Below are positions 63,429 to 64,000 of a stretch of 64,000 bases of DNA, piece after piece. Within the stretch, counting starts at the first letter, position 1. Each line of letters starts with the position of its first letter. The stretch spans positions 1-64,000 of the forward strand of contig JALFBL010000073.1 in the NCBI GenBank assembly GCA_022773395.1. The letters are read 5' to 3'. A model generated the notes under the pieces. It saw only the letters and a list, made by a program, of their open reading frames with translations, did not search any database and was not told the origin of the DNA. The DNA comes from Prevotella sp. (GTDB taxonomy: Bacteria; Bacteroidota; Bacteroidia; Bacteroidales; Bacteroidaceae). A program made the position numbers and the translations under genes.

Positions 63429-64000
63429 CTATATTTGTTTTCTTTCCTTTAATTGTATGGCGCATCGGTAAACCTGCGAAGCGAAATGATTGATGATGCC
63501 ATTTATTTTTTCCAAATCTATTTCTCCTGCTTCTGCGCATTGTGTGTAGGATTGCTCGTTTTCTTTTGCCGTGGCCAATCTTCCTTCCAATAAAAGCATG
63601 AAATGCCTTTTGTATTCCTCTACCATCATATTATAGAACGCATCTGTTCGGCATGCTATGCGCACAAGGTGCATATAGGAAACGTCTTCTTTTTGCTTTT
63701 GCAGTTCTTTCCGTAAGTCAAGGATTTGGGTATTGATTTCCTGTTCCATCGTTTCCGCATCATAGTTCATGCGCGAAATGGCATAGAAAGCTTCTTGGTT
63801 GAACACTTGTGAGATTTGCTCAAAATGCTGAAGCATTTGCAGTTTGATGTTACGTGGACTATACTGATCCGGATGATTGGTATAGATGTCTGTCATGATA
63901 CTGTTCTCATGATTTCCCTCTACTATACCTTTGGTAAAGGCATGGAAAAAGACGCGTACGATTTCCGCCAGTGCCTTGTCTTTTTTTATTTTGTATGCCA
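63429..64000 (-). CDS. Unidentified protein, partial at the right edge
   Basis: The frame listed as 63429-63896 continues without a stop to the end of the window (AYKIKKDKALAEIVRVFFHA... then HENSIMTDIYTNHP), so the true start lies outside and at least 190 residues are encoded. The visible part is rich in helices and charged residues (LRKELQKQKEDVSYMHLVRI), with no membrane segment. I do not recognise a family. The gene converges on dnaA with a gap of eight bases between stops. Confidence 0.65.
   Translation of the reverse strand, partial: AYKIKKDKALAEIVRVFFHAFTKGIVEGNHENSIMTDIYTNHPDQYSPRNIKLQMLQHFEQISQVFNQEAFYAISRMNYDAETMEQEINTQILDLRKELQKQKEDVSYMHLVRIACRTDAFYNMMVEEYKRHFMLLLEGRLATAKENEQSYTQCAEAGEIDLEKINGIINHFASQVYRCAIQLKERKQI

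Noticed and set aside
1-64000. CRISPR array, prophage, transposon or biosynthetic island
   Set aside because: I found no regularly spaced repeats, transposase, integrase or phage structural genes; gene content and base composition are even across the window.

Overview
The window reads as chromosomal DNA of a Bacteroidota bacterium, most likely Prevotellaceae (Prevotella or a close relative). Evidence: many promoters of the Bacteroidota type (TTTG, about 20 bases, TAnnTTTG), Bacteroidales-specific families (DUF4835/PorD, DUF4270, DUF4827, DUF3127, TamB-TamL), a succinate-to-propionate gene cluster, and proteins related to type IX secretion. I see no prophage, insertion sequence, integron or CRISPR array. 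Nearly all genes are ordinary housekeeping or envelope genes. The most unusual items are an in-frame chimeric gene at the left edge, two candidate small RNAs, a structured leader before the B12-dependent ribonucleotide reductase, and three gene-free stretches that share a short degenerate motif.

Layout. 1-5.9 kb: a leftward operon dnaN - DEDDh exonuclease - porD - recN - a secreted trypsin-like/TPR gene. The last gene runs in frame into the N-terminal half of the tRNA deaminase TadA. 6-12.3 kb: DUF3127 protein, candidate sRNA, rubrerythrin, asparaginase, tRNA-Ser and tRNA-Glu, a U32 peptidase-like protein, a membrane zinc-ribbon protein and a second candidate sRNA. 13-24.3 kb: HtpG, PepD, an OmpH-like lipoprotein, endonuclease III, DUF2461, DAHP synthase/chorismate mutase, a TPR protein, a DUF4270 lipoprotein with a coupled 42-residue protein, and a stand-alone starch-synthase N-domain. 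24.4-27.3 kb: methylmalonyl-CoA epimerase, carboxyltransferase, a very small OadG-like protein and the biotin carrier. 27.4-33.3 kb: a probable T9SS-exported surface protein, GlmM, DUF4827, NrnA and a nucleotidyltransferase.

33.3-43.2 kb: a divergent TetR-FabG pair with a palindrome-rich control region, an RluA-type pseudouridine synthase, the 4.6-kb tamB overlapping tamL, and an initiator tRNA-Met. 43.3-52.2 kb: a GDSL hydrolase, a lipoprotein, and a five-gene efflux operon (TolC, HlyD, double ABC ATPase, two ABC-2 permeases; YbhGFSR-like) divergent from an AraC-type regulator. 52.3-64 kb: DUF4112, YitT, a porin, a nitroreductase, class II ribonucleotide reductase with FolB, a cell-wall amidase, an MCE/MlaD protein, DnaA and an unidentified partial gene.

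The gene sets fit an anaerobic gut- or oral-type Bacteroidales: propionate formation, oxygen-stress defence (rubrerythrin), B12-dependent dNTP synthesis, and outer-membrane biogenesis by TamB/TamL and T9SS. Identifications come from reading the sequence and from memory of protein families. No database search was run.
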